64,000 nucleotides of DNA from the NCBI RefSeq assembly GCF_018476885.1, contig NZ_JAHCVJ010000001.1, positions 1,054,001 to 1,118,000 of the forward strand. Reading direction: 5' to 3'. Under the pieces are notes generated by a model. The model did no database searches, was not told the DNA's origin, and was given only the letters and a program-made list of their open reading frames with translations. Origin of the DNA: Geoanaerobacter pelophilus (GTDB lineage: Bacteria; Desulfobacterota; Desulfuromonadia; Geobacterales; DSM-12255). Below are positions 1 through 9,766 of the stretch, piece by piece. The position numbers and the translations under genes are program-made. How positions within the stretch are numbered: the stretch's first letter is position 1; the number at the start of each line of letters is the position of its first letter.

Positions 1-99
1 TGGACGCATTACGAATAACGATCATCCAACCACTCGGCGGCAGCAGGTCTCCGCTAACGCTTCGCCGCTGCGCCTCATCCCCGTTATGTAAGGACCACC

Positions 100-1470
<1,371 letters not shown>

Positions 1471-1507
1471 TGCAGAATATGCTCCGCAAAGTGGAGAATA
1501 TTCTGCA
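1471..1507. promoter_or_regulatory. 15-bp dyad, candidate activator-binding site for the efflux operon
   Basis: Arms TGCAGAATATGCTCC and GGAGAATATTCTGCA are inverted with one mismatch and a 7-nt spacer. There is no T-run, so it does not look like an intrinsic terminator. It sits 115 bp before the TolC-like start, a fitting place for an enhancer-binding protein such as the NtrC-type regulator immediately upstream. I could not find a convincing -24/-12 promoter between the dyad and the gene. Confidence 0.5.
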
Positions 1508-1621
1508 TTCATCCCACTTCCCATTTATAGTCCCACATTAAGAGCGGCGCGATTTCAGTATGATACAATGATGGCATGACCTATGAAATATCATGGTCAA
1601 CTCAGCTACACAGAGGCCATC

Positions 1622-2956
1622 ATGAATTCACGCATCGTGCTGCTCGCCATAGCGCTTGTTATCACCGTAACACCTGGGCTCTCCCATGCCGCTGAGCCCG
1701 TCGCTCAAGAAACCCTCCTCACCCTCGTCGCTACTGCCCTGGCCAACAGCCCGGAACTCAAGTCGTCCCAGGCCAAGTGGCGAATGTTCATTGCCAAGGC
1801 CCGACAAGCCGGATCTCTGGACGACCCGATGTTTATGTTCAAGCTGCAGAACCTGGTGGCCAGGGAGCCATTCTCCTTCGGCGGCAGCGATCCCCAGACC
1901 GCCAAGGTGATCGGCATCTCCCAGCAGCTCCCCTTCTGGGGAAAGCGGGCCATCAGGGAGGAAATTGCCCAGTACGAAGCGGAATCGTACCGCTGGTCGC
2001 TGGAAGAACGTAAGCTGGAACTGGTCCGGATGGTCAAGGAGACCTGGTACCAGATCTATGCCGTGGATCGATCAATAGCGCTGGCTGACAAAAATCTCCA
2101 GATTCTTACCGATTTCATGGCCATTGCCGAGTCGAAATACTCGGTCGGTCAGGGGGCACAGCAGGACATCTACAAGGCCGGGCTGGAAAAGTCCAAGATG
2201 CTCGACATGCAGATCACCCTCAGGCAGCAGCGCCGGAGTCTGGAGGCCAACCTCAACTACCTCCTTGCCCGGCCCGATACGACGCCGGTGGCCAAAATCC
2301 CGGATTTCGGCCTCCCCAGGTTTGCCATGACGGCCCAGCAGCTCAATGACCTCGCCTTTGCCCAGCGCCCCCGGGTGAAAGAGCTGTCCAGCCTGGCCAA
2401 CAAAGGGTCTGCAGCGCACCGGCTGGCGCAGAAAGAGCAGTGGCCGGACTTCAACCTCTCCTTTGAATACATGTTCCGGGAAGCGGTCAACAATGAGATG
2501 ACCAAAGATCCGGGATACAACATGTTTACCGTCGGTGTGACCTTCAACCTGCCGGTGCAGAGAGAACGGCGCCAGGCAATGGCGGCCGAGGCCTCGTCCG
2601 AGAAGAACATGGCGCAGGAGGAGCTGAACGGCCTGAGAAACAGCATCGGTTACGCGATCAGCGATACCCTGGCGCAGATGGAGCGGCTGCAGAAGCTGGC
2701 GGAACTGTACCAAACCGGCACCATCCCCCAGGCCGAGCAATCACTGGAATCGGCAGTGATCAGTTACAAGGTGAACAAGGTCGATTTCCTGACCCTGCTC
2801 GACAGCCGGATTAGTCTTTACAACTACGAGCTCGGTTATTGCCACGCCCTGGCCGAGTACATGATGAAGCTGGCGCAGCTCGAAGCAGTAATCGGCGTCG
2901 ATCCGGCCGAGCAACAGCCACTGCCCACGCCGGCAAGCGATAAGCCACACCATTGA
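1622..2956 (+). CDS. TolC-family outer membrane efflux protein (CusC/CzcC-like)
   Basis: Outer membrane channel of a tripartite heavy-metal efflux pump. I chose the ATG at 1622 over an in-frame one at 1583: it follows an AGAGG ribosome site and opens directly with a signal peptide (MNSRIVLLAIALVITV, cleavage near SHA-AEP). The 444-aa protein has the repeated long helical halves of OEP proteins. The C-terminus carries a PLPTPASDKPHH tail. It is followed by the adaptor after 22 bp and then by the RND pump, so the three form one operon. Metal ion specificity cannot be read from this gene alone. Confidence 0.9.
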   Translation: MNSRIVLLAIALVITVTPGLSHAAEPVAQETLLTLVATALANSPELKSSQAKWRMFIAKARQAGSLDDPMFMFKLQNLVAREPFSFGGSDPQTAKVIGISQQLPFWGKRAIREEIAQYEAESYRWSLEERKLELVRMVKETWYQIYAVDRSIALADKNLQILTDFMAIAESKYSVGQGAQQDIYKAGLEKSKMLDMQITLRQQRRSLEANLNYLLARPDTTPVAKIPDFGLPRFAMTAQQLNDLAFAQRPRVKELSSLANKGSAAHRLAQKEQWPDFNLSFEYMFREAVNNEMTKDPGYNMFTVGVTFNLPVQRERRQAMAAEASSEKNMAQEELNGLRNSIGYAISDTLAQMERLQKLAELYQTGTIPQAEQSLESAVISYKVNKVDFLTLLDSRISLYNYELGYCHALAEYMMKLAQLEAVIGVDPAEQQPLPTPASDKPHH

Positions 2957-2978
2957 ACAGGAATCGAAGAGGCCGAAT

Positions 2979-4364
2979 ATGAACCTGAAGAAAAAGATCG
3001 TCATCCCCCTGCTGCTGGTAGCCCTGGCGGCTGTTGCCGCCGGTGGCTGGCTGTACAAGACCGGTGGGTTCAATAAGGACAAAGACGGCCACAGCAAGCT
3101 GGAGCACGCTGCCAAGCAGCTCTACACCTGCTCCATGCACCCGTTCATCGTCAAGGACAAACCGGGCACCTGCCCGATCTGCGGCATGGAGCTGATCAAA
3201 AAGGTGGATGATACTGCCGCCAGCGGCAACCAGACCCCGGAACAGAAGCAGCAGGCCGAGATGCTCGGCCATGTCTCGGTGTCGCCCACCCAGCGGGTCA
3301 TGGCCAATGTGGCTACCATCGCGGCGAAACAGACCACATTGAACAAGGAGATCAATGCCGTCGGCATTGTCCAGTACGACCAGTCGCGCCAGGGAAAGGT
3401 TACCGCCTGGATCGCCGGCCGGATCGACAAGCTCCATGTCAACACCGTCGGAGCCTTTGTTTCCAAAGATAAGCCGGTGGCCGAGGTCTATTCGCCCGAC
3501 CTGCTGGCGACCCAGCAGGAGTACCTCCTGGCGATCAGGAGCCGCGACCAGCTGAAGAACTCACCGGTGGCTGCCATCGCCCAGAACGGCGACGGCCTGG
3601 TGGCATCGGCCAAACAGCGGCTGATGCTGTTCGGGGTCAAAGAGAGTCAGATCCTTGAGCTGGAAAAAGCGGGCAAGCCGAACATCCGGCTGCCGATCTA
3701 CACCCCGCTCTCCGGCATCGTCATCGAAAAGATGGTGCAGCAGGGGCAGTACGTCAATACCGGCGACCCGCTGTTCAGCATCGCCGACCTGTCAACGGTC
3801 TGGGTGGAGGTGGAGGTCTACGAGAACGAATTCCCCAACATCCATATCGGCCAGCAGGTCGAGATCCGTTCCCAGTCGTTCCCGGGTCGGCCATTCACCG
3901 GTCGCATCGCCTTCATCTACCCGTTCCTCGACCCCAAGACCAGGACCGTGAAGGCCAGGGTCGAGATGGCCAACCCCGGCCAGAAGCTGAAGCCGGACAT
4001 GTTCGTCAATGCCATCATAAAAGTGCCGCTCGGCTCGACCATTGTACTGCCGGTCACTGCGGTCATGGATACCGGCAAGCGCAAGGTGGTCTGGATCGAG
4101 ACCTCCCCCGGCATGTTTGAGCCGCGTGACGTCCAGACCGGCCAGCAGACCGACGACAAGGTCCAGGTCCTCTCCGGGATCAAGCCTGGCGACAAGGTGG
4201 CGGTCTCCGGCGGCTACCTGATCGACTCCGAAGCGCAGCTGAAAGGTGGCAGCGGCCACGAAAACATGCCCGGCATGAAGATGGATGAGCCGAAAGGGAC
4301 CAAGCAACCAACAGCACCGGCCCCGGCGAAGAAATCGCTGAACATGGATGACATGAAGATGTGA
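2979..4364 (+). CDS. RND efflux periplasmic adaptor with heavy-metal-binding motif (CusB-like)
   Basis: Membrane fusion protein linking the inner membrane pump to the TolC channel. It starts with an N-terminal membrane anchor (residues 7-24), followed by a metal-binding motif with C51, M53, H54 and then C65, C68, M70 (CPICGMEL), the type found at the front of CusB/CzcB adaptors and in some copper ATPases. Next come the barrel-sandwich, lipoyl-like and beta-barrel regions (about 120-400). The C-terminal tail is rich in Met and His (NMPGMKMDE, NMDDMKM), which fits a soft-metal substrate such as copper or silver. That specificity is an inference. Confidence 0.92.
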   Translation: MNLKKKIVIPLLLVALAAVAAGGWLYKTGGFNKDKDGHSKLEHAAKQLYTCSMHPFIVKDKPGTCPICGMELIKKVDDTAASGNQTPEQKQQAEMLGHVSVSPTQRVMANVATIAAKQTTLNKEINAVGIVQYDQSRQGKVTAWIAGRIDKLHVNTVGAFVSKDKPVAEVYSPDLLATQQEYLLAIRSRDQLKNSPVAAIAQNGDGLVASAKQRLMLFGVKESQILELEKAGKPNIRLPIYTPLSGIVIEKMVQQGQYVNTGDPLFSIADLSTVWVEVEVYENEFPNIHIGQQVEIRSQSFPGRPFTGRIAFIYPFLDPKTRTVKARVEMANPGQKLKPDMFVNAIIKVPLGSTIVLPVTAVMDTGKRKVVWIETSPGMFEPRDVQTGQQTDDKVQVLSGIKPGDKVAVSGGYLIDSEAQLKGGSGHENMPGMKMDEPKGTKQPTAPAPAKKSLNMDDMKM

Positions 4365-4413
4365 CAGGGACGCGGCTTTTCCGCAATCTCTGCGTCCCAA
4401 GAAAAGGTCTCAC

Positions 4414-7400
4414 ATGATCGAAAAAATCATCGAATATAGCGCCCGCAACCGGGTCATCGTGCTGCTGCTCTTCGGGCTGATCATCGCCTGGGGGGGCTGG
4501 TCGGTCTATAAGACCCCGGTGGACGCCATTCCGGACCTCTCCGACAACCAGGTGATCGTCTTTACCGATTATCCGGGCCGCTCGCCGCAGGTGGTGGAGG
4601 ACCAGGTCACCTATCCGCTAGCGGTCAATCTGCAGGGGTTGCCGCAGGTCCGCGCCGTGCGCGCCTCTTCGGCCTTCGGCTTTTCCATGATCTACGTGAT
4701 CTTCGAGGACAAGGCCGACATCTACTGGGCCAGGACCCGCGTGCTGGAACGGCTCAACTATGCCGCGTCGCTGCTGCCGCCGGGGGTGGTCCCGACCCTT
4801 GGGCCGGACGGCACCGGGGTCGGCCATGTCTTCTGGTACACCATCGAGGGCAAGGGATACGACCTGGAGCAACTGAGGACGCTGCAGGACTGGTTTGTCC
4901 GCTATCAGCTCAACACTGTCCAGGGGGTTGCTGAGGTTGCCTCCATCGGCGGTCTGGTGCGGGAGTACCAGATCGATCTCGACCCGGCCAAGCTGTTTGC
5001 CTACAACATCAAAGTCAACAAGATAATGGACGCGGTCAAGGTCTCCAACAAGGATGTGGGGGGCAAGCTGATCGAGCAGGCCGATGCCGAGTACCTGATC
5101 CGGGGCAGCGGCTATGTGAAATCCAAGGCCGACCTGGAGAACATCGTGGTCGGTGCCGACATGCGTGGCACCCCGATCTATCTGAAGAACCTGGGGACGG
5201 TGCAGTTGGGTGGCGCTATCCGCCGAGGACTGCTTGACATGAACGGCGCAGGTGAGGCGGTCGGCGGCATCGTGGTCATGCGCTACGGCGAAAACGCCAA
5301 GGATGTCATCGACCGGGTCAAGCTGAAGATCAAGGAGCTGGAAAAGGGTCTGCCGCCAGGGGTGAAGGTCATGGTCTCCTATGATCGCTCCGACCTGATC
5401 AGCCGGGCCATCGACACCCTGAAGAAGAACCTGCTGGAGGAATCGGTTGTTGTCTCGCTGGTGATCCTGATCTTCCTGCTCCATTTCCAGAGCGCCCTGG
5501 TGATCGTGCTGACCCTGCCGATCTCAGTGCTGATCGCCTTTATTACCATGAAGCTGATGGGGGTCACCTCCAACATCATGTCCCTCGGCGGCATCGCCAT
5601 CGCCATTGGCGTACTGGTGGATGCCGGGGTCATCATGGTGGAAAACTGCTACCGCCACCTCTCCGAGATGCCACCCGAGGAGCGCGCCGGGAAAAGGCTG
5701 GAAACCGTCATTACCTCAGCCAAACAGGTCGGCCGGGCCATCTTCTTTTCACTCGCCATCATCGTACTCTCCTTTGTGCCGGTGTTCATGCTGGAAGGCC
5801 AGGAAGGGAAACTGTTCCACCCGCTGGCCTTTACCAAGACCTTCTCCATGATGGGGTCGGCCCTGATCGCCATCACCCTGGTGCCGGTGCTGATGTACTT
5901 CTTCATGCGGGGCAAGATGCCGCCGGAAAGCGCCAACCCGGTCTCCACCTTCTTTATCAGGCTCTACTCGCCTGTTATCCGCTGGGTCCTGGTCTGGAAG
6001 AAGACCACCATCGCCCTCAACATCGTGGCCCTGGCCATTGCCGTGCCGCTGTTTATGCAGCTCGGCTCCGAATTCATGCCGCCGCTGGACGAGGGGTCGC
6101 TGCTCTACATGCCGGTGACCCTCCCCAACGTCTCCATCACCGAGGCCAAGCGTCTGATCCAGGTGCAGGATAAAATAATAATGAGTGTACCTGAGGTTGA
6201 GCACGTCCTGGGCAAGGTCGGTCGGGCCGAGACCTCCACTGACCCGGCGCCGGTCTCGATGTTCGAGTCTATCATCATCCTGAAGCCGAAGGAGCAGTGG
6301 CGGCCGGGGCTCAAGAAGGCCGACATCGTGGCTGAGCTGGACTCCAAGCTGCAGCAGATCGGGGTGAGAAACGGCTGGACCCAACCGATCATCAACCGGA
6401 TCAACATGCTCTCCACCGGCGTCCGGACCGACCTGGGGGTCAAGATCTTCGGCTCCGACCTGAACGTGTTGCGGGATCTGGCGATCCAGGCCGAGGCAAT
6501 CCTCAAACCGATCAACGGCGCTGCCGATGTGGTGGCCGAGCGGGTCACCGGCGGCAATTACCTCGACATTGACATCGACCGCGAGGCCGCTGCCCGCTAC
6601 GGGGTCAGCGTCGGCGACATTCAGGATGTCATCGAAACCGCCCTTGGCGGCGAGATGCTCTCCACCACCGTAGAGGGGCGCAACCGCTTCCCGATCCGGA
6701 TCCGCTACCTGCGCGACTATCGCGACAATATCCCGGCGATCCGTCGCATCCTGGTCGCTGGCATGGACGGTGCCCAGGTGCCGCTGTCGCTGGTGACCAA
6801 GCTGAAGATCTCCACCGGCGCGCCCGAGATCAACAGCGAGGGGGGGCTCTTGCGCTCGCTGGTCTTCCTCAACGTGCGCGGCCGCGACATGGGAGGCTTC
6901 GTCACCGAGGCCAAGCAAGTGCTGGAGAAGAACCTCAAGCTGCCTCCCGGCTACTACGTGGCCTGGTCGGGCCAGTGGGAGAACCAGATCCGGGCCAAGG
7001 CCAGGTTGCAACTGCTGGTACCAGCCGGAATGATCATCATCTTCATCCTGCTCTACTTCACCTTCCACTCGGCCCTGGAGGCGAGCATGGTCATGCTCTC
7101 GGTCCCGTTCGCCCTGGTGGGCGGGGTCTACCTGGTCTCGGCGCTTGGCTACAACATGTCGGTGGCGGTCTGGGTCGGCTTCATCGCCCTCTACGGCATT
7201 GCCGTGGAGACCGGGGTGGTGATGGTCATCTACCTGCATGAGGCGCTGGACAAAAAACTTATCAATGGCCCCTGCACGGAGCAGGACATCTATGACGCCA
7301 CCTTCGAGGGGGCAGTGCTCCGATTGCGGCCCAAGCTGATGACCGTGGCCGTGGCGCTGCTGGGGCTGGTGCCGATCATGTGGTCCACCGGTACCGGCGC

Positions 7401-7551
7401 CGACGTGATGAAACCGATCGCCGCGCCGATGATCGGCGGCATGATCTCCTCGGCAGTTCATGTGCTGATCATGACCCCAGTGATCTTTGTGTTGATGAAA
7501 AAGCGGGAGTTGAAAAAAGGTACTTTGAAATACAGCGGAATGAAGCACTAG
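4414..7551 (+). CDS. Heavy-metal efflux RND transporter, CusA/CzcA family
   Basis: Inner membrane proton-driven pump, 1045 aa, the full family length. Seen: N-terminal transmembrane helix (about 14-34), first large periplasmic loop with the family stretch VRAVRASSAFGFSM, a helix block at about 335-540 with charged LVDAGVIMVEN (proton relay region), the DEGSLLYMPVTLPNVS segment of heavy-metal RND pumps opening the second periplasmic loop, and a C-terminal helix block at about 870-1035. It is third in the efflux operon, 49 bp after the adaptor. It belongs to the heavy-metal branch rather than the drug branch; whether Cu/Ag or Co/Zn/Cd is exported is not resolved. Confidence 0.95.
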   Translation: MIEKIIEYSARNRVIVLLLFGLIIAWGGWSVYKTPVDAIPDLSDNQVIVFTDYPGRSPQVVEDQVTYPLAVNLQGLPQVRAVRASSAFGFSMIYVIFEDKADIYWARTRVLERLNYAASLLPPGVVPTLGPDGTGVGHVFWYTIEGKGYDLEQLRTLQDWFVRYQLNTVQGVAEVASIGGLVREYQIDLDPAKLFAYNIKVNKIMDAVKVSNKDVGGKLIEQADAEYLIRGSGYVKSKADLENIVVGADMRGTPIYLKNLGTVQLGGAIRRGLLDMNGAGEAVGGIVVMRYGENAKDVIDRVKLKIKELEKGLPPGVKVMVSYDRSDLISRAIDTLKKNLLEESVVVSLVILIFLLHFQSALVIVLTLPISVLIAFITMKLMGVTSNIMSLGGIAIAIGVLVDAGVIMVENCYRHLSEMPPEERAGKRLETVITSAKQVGRAIFFSLAIIVLSFVPVFMLEGQEGKLFHPLAFTKTFSMMGSALIAITLVPVLMYFFMRGKMPPESANPVSTFFIRLYSPVIRWVLVWKKTTIALNIVALAIAVPLFMQLGSEFMPPLDEGSLLYMPVTLPNVSITEAKRLIQVQDKIIMSVPEVEHVLGKVGRAETSTDPAPVSMFESIIILKPKEQWRPGLKKADIVAELDSKLQQIGVRNGWTQPIINRINMLSTGVRTDLGVKIFGSDLNVLRDLAIQAEAILKPINGAADVVAERVTGGNYLDIDIDREAAARYGVSVGDIQDVIETALGGEMLSTTVEGRNRFPIRIRYLRDYRDNIPAIRRILVAGMDGAQVPLSLVTKLKISTGAPEINSEGGLLRSLVFLNVRGRDMGGFVTEAKQVLEKNLKLPPGYYVAWSGQWENQIRAKARLQLLVPAGMIIIFILLYFTFHSALEASMVMLSVPFALVGGVYLVSALGYNMSVAVWVGFIALYGIAVETGVVMVIYLHEALDKKLINGPCTEQDIYDATFEGAVLRLRPKLMTVAVALLGLVPIMWSTGTGADVMKPIAAPMIGGMISSAVHVLIMTPVIFVLMKKRELKKGTLKYSGMKH

Positions 7552-7578
7552 GAAGGAACAATGAAAAGGAGACCATCA

Positions 7579-8031
7579 ATGAAAAAACTGTCACTAGTCG
7601 TAGCAGCAACCTGTTTGGCCCTGGCCGTGCCGATGACCGTCTTTGCAGCTTCACCTCACGACATGCACGCAGAACATAGTCCGGCCCATGAAGAGGTTGT
7701 GGACGGAGTGAAAGCAACGTTCACGATCCAGACCATGGCTGACGCGATGAAGGGGATGGGGATGGAGATGCCCAAGGGGGTCAAGGAGACGCACCATATT
7801 TCCGTGTCACTCAAGGATGTAAAGAGCGGCACGCCTTTGACCGAAGGGGTGGTAAAAATAAAACTGCAGAGCCCTGACAAGAGTGACCAGACAAAGGATC
7901 TTATAGGGATGCAGGGGCATTTCGGCGCCGACTTTGTCATGTCAAAAAAAGGGAAATACGGTGTAATGTCCAGGTTTCTGCTGAAAGACGGCAAGACCCG
8001 TAGCGTCAGGTTCTGGTACCCGGTCAAGTAG
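7579..8031 (+). CDS. Small secreted His/Met-containing protein of the efflux operon
   Basis: 150-aa exported protein of unproven function. The ATG at 7579 is preferred to the in-frame ATG at 7561 because AAGGAGA lies between them at ideal spacing and the protein then begins with a clean signal peptide (MKKLSLVVAATCLALAVP, cleavage after VFA). The mature N-terminus has HDMHAEHSPAHEE and the middle has MKGMGMEMPKG, both plausible soft-metal ligands. The rest looks like a small beta-sandwich similar to YtkA/FixH-type domains (tentative). It directly follows the RND pump and is closed by a strong terminator, so it probably works as a periplasmic metal-binding accessory. Confidence 0.75.
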   Translation: MKKLSLVVAATCLALAVPMTVFAASPHDMHAEHSPAHEEVVDGVKATFTIQTMADAMKGMGMEMPKGVKETHHISVSLKDVKSGTPLTEGVVKIKLQSPDKSDQTKDLIGMQGHFGADFVMSKKGKYGVMSRFLLKDGKTRSVRFWYPVK

Positions 8032-8045
8032 CACGCACACGAAAA

Positions 8046-8078
8046 AAGCGGAAGGGGCCGTCTGGTCCCCTTCCGCTT
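8046..8078. terminator. Intrinsic terminator between convergent efflux and yceI genes
   Basis: A 12-bp perfect stem (AAGCGGAAGGGG with CCCCTTCCGCTT) and a 9-nt loop lie 15 bp after the small periplasmic protein and 28 bp beyond the yceI stop. An A-run on the left serves the minus strand, so the hairpin probably acts in both directions. Confidence 0.8.
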
Positions 8079-8106
8079 GCCTTTGCCGACAATCCCGCTA
8101 CCAGCC

Positions 8107-8706
8107 TTACTTCGGCTGCGCCTTGATCATCTCGATCTCCAGGGTGATTGCCACCTCTTCGCCAACAACCACACCGCCGGTTTCCAGCGCCTTGTTCCAG
8201 GTCAGGCCGAAATCCTTGCGGTTGATCTTGGTGCTAGCCGAGGCCCCTCTGCGAATATTGCCCCAGGGATCCTTGCTCTCTGCTGTCGGCCCCTCAACAT
8301 CAAGCACCACCTGCCGGGTTATGCCGTGAATAGTCAGATCGCCGGTGACCTTGAGGTTACCCTCGCCTGCCTTGGCAACCTTTTTCGAGACAAATGTCAT
8401 GGCCGGATATTTGGCGACATCAAAAAAATCAGGGCTCCGCAGATGCTCGTCACGCTTCTGGACGTTGGTGTTGATCGAGTTGGTATCGATCCGTACTGTA
8501 ACTTTGGACTTGGTGATATCCTTGTCATCGATATCGACCGTGCCGGAGTGCTTTTCAAATACCCCTTTGACATTTGACACCATCAGATGTTTTACCTTAA
8601 AGCCGACATTGGAGTGTTCGGGGTCTATGTTCCAGGTCGAAGCAGAGGCGATAACCGGCAGGGCAAGGGCGATGATGGTGCTGACAACGGCAATGATGCG
8701 CTTCAT
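8107..8706 (-). CDS. YceI-family periplasmic protein
   Basis: 199-aa lipocalin-like periplasmic protein; the family binds polyprenyl-type lipids and is often induced by stress. The ATG at 8706 follows GAGGAGAAAAATT and starts a signal peptide (MKRIIAVVSTIIALALPVIA, SAS-TWN); the open frame extends far upstream, but there it lies over the next gene and is not coding. Diagnostic blocks are WNIDPEHSNVGFKVKHLM, SINTNVQKRDEHLRSPDFFD and GDLTIHGITRQVVLDV. It is 35 bp downstream of the YeiH-like gene and may be cotranscribed with it. Confidence 0.93.
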   Translation of the reverse strand: MKRIIAVVSTIIALALPVIASASTWNIDPEHSNVGFKVKHLMVSNVKGVFEKHSGTVDIDDKDITKSKVTVRIDTNSINTNVQKRDEHLRSPDFFDVAKYPAMTFVSKKVAKAGEGNLKVTGDLTIHGITRQVVLDVEGPTAESKDPWGNIRRGASASTKINRKDFGLTWNKALETGGVVVGEEVAITLEIEMIKAQPK

Positions 8707-8741
8707 AATTTTTCTCCTCTTGTAAATATGTGGTTGTCTTT

Positions 8742-9680
8742 TCAGGCGATCCATCCGCGGATAACGGCAAGCAGCGTCACACTGCTCACCAGCAGCCAAA
8801 GGGCACAGCCTTGCAGCAGTGGTCTTAACCCTACTTTTCTCAACACTCCGCGGCTCAAGCCGCTGCCGATCAGGAACAGAGTCACGACCAGGAGCTGGCG
8901 GGCAATCGCCGCCAGGTCTCCCCATATAGCGTTCAGCGACGGCACCAGCGAGCGGATCGTCGCAGCCACAAGAAAGCCGATGATGAACAGCGGCACAACC
9001 CCTTTCTGCGAGGTCTTTTTCATCACTGCCGCAACCATGACACAAGGGGTTATCCAGAGCGCCCTGGCCAGCTTGACCGTCGTGGCAGTTGCAAGCGCTG
9101 CCGGTCCGTAAGCGGCAGCAGCCCCGACAACGCTGCTGGTATCATGGATGGCCAGCCCTGCCCAGAGCCCAAAGGCATGCTGGCTTATTCCGAAGAAACT
9201 GCCGACCGGAGGAAAGGCGAGCAAGGCAACTGAGTTGAGCATGAAGACCGTTGCCAGGGAAACCGCGGTGTCCTCGCTCTCCGCCTTCAGAACCGGTGCC
9301 ATGGCCGCTATGGCGCTGCCACCGCAGATAGCGGTGCCAAATGAGACCAGCAGCGAGGTGTTATTCCTCACTCCCAGGACCCTGCCGAGCAGCGATCCAA
9401 TCAGGATGGTCAACAGGATGCCGATGATGGTATAGCCGATGGAACTCTTGCCGACCTGCCATATTTCCGGCAGGCTCAGGCCAAACCCGAGCCCTACCAC
9501 CGAAATCTGCAGCAGCTTCCGGCTCCAGGCAGAGGACTCGGCCGGCCAGGGGTTGGCAAAAGCGAGGCTGAAAGCGATCCCGGCCAGCAGTGCCGCAGCA
9601 GTGCCAACCTGCGGCAAGGCACAGGCAGTTGCCAGTAGTAGGAAAGCGAGCCGCTTCATTGTTATCGGTGAAATCTGCAC
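8742..9680 (-). CDS. YeiH/UPF0324-family membrane protein, putative sulfate exporter
   Basis: Integral inner membrane protein, 312 aa, with about nine to ten hydrophobic helices. Family-typical stretches are AVSLATVFMLNSVALLAFPP, the GLWAGLAIHDTSSVVGAA segment and a C-terminal SRGVLRKVGLRPLLQG. Homologues are annotated as sulfate exporters on thin evidence, so the substrate is open. The start is uncertain: the first codon at 9680 or the ATG at 9659 (MKRLAFLL), neither with a strong ribosome site. Confidence 0.85.
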   Translation of the reverse strand: MQISPITMKRLAFLLLATACALPQVGTAAALLAGIAFSLAFANPWPAESSAWSRKLLQISVVGLGFGLSLPEIWQVGKSSIGYTIIGILLTILIGSLLGRVLGVRNNTSLLVSFGTAICGGSAIAAMAPVLKAESEDTAVSLATVFMLNSVALLAFPPVGSFFGISQHAFGLWAGLAIHDTSSVVGAAAAYGPAALATATTVKLARALWITPCVMVAAVMKKTSQKGVVPLFIIGFLVAATIRSLVPSLNAIWGDLAAIARQLLVVTLFLIGSGLSRGVLRKVGLRPLLQGCALWLLVSSVTLLAVIRGWIA

Positions 9681-9766
9681 AGAACCGTACCCCGGATAAA
9701 CGTTTCAATATTCAAATTCCTGAATACCATAGCACGATGGCCGGTCCTGTCAATCCGGTATACGGT

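Noticed and set aside
1-91. Possible 3' end of a sensor kinase gene before the response regulator
   Set aside because: Three frames are partly open (one ends at 18, one at 91) but none shows a kinase C-terminus, so the end cannot be assigned.
5749-7548. Long open frame antisense to the RND pump (599 codons)
   Set aside because: His/Asp/Arg-rich composition typical of antisense GC-rich frames; the pump gene is unmistakable.
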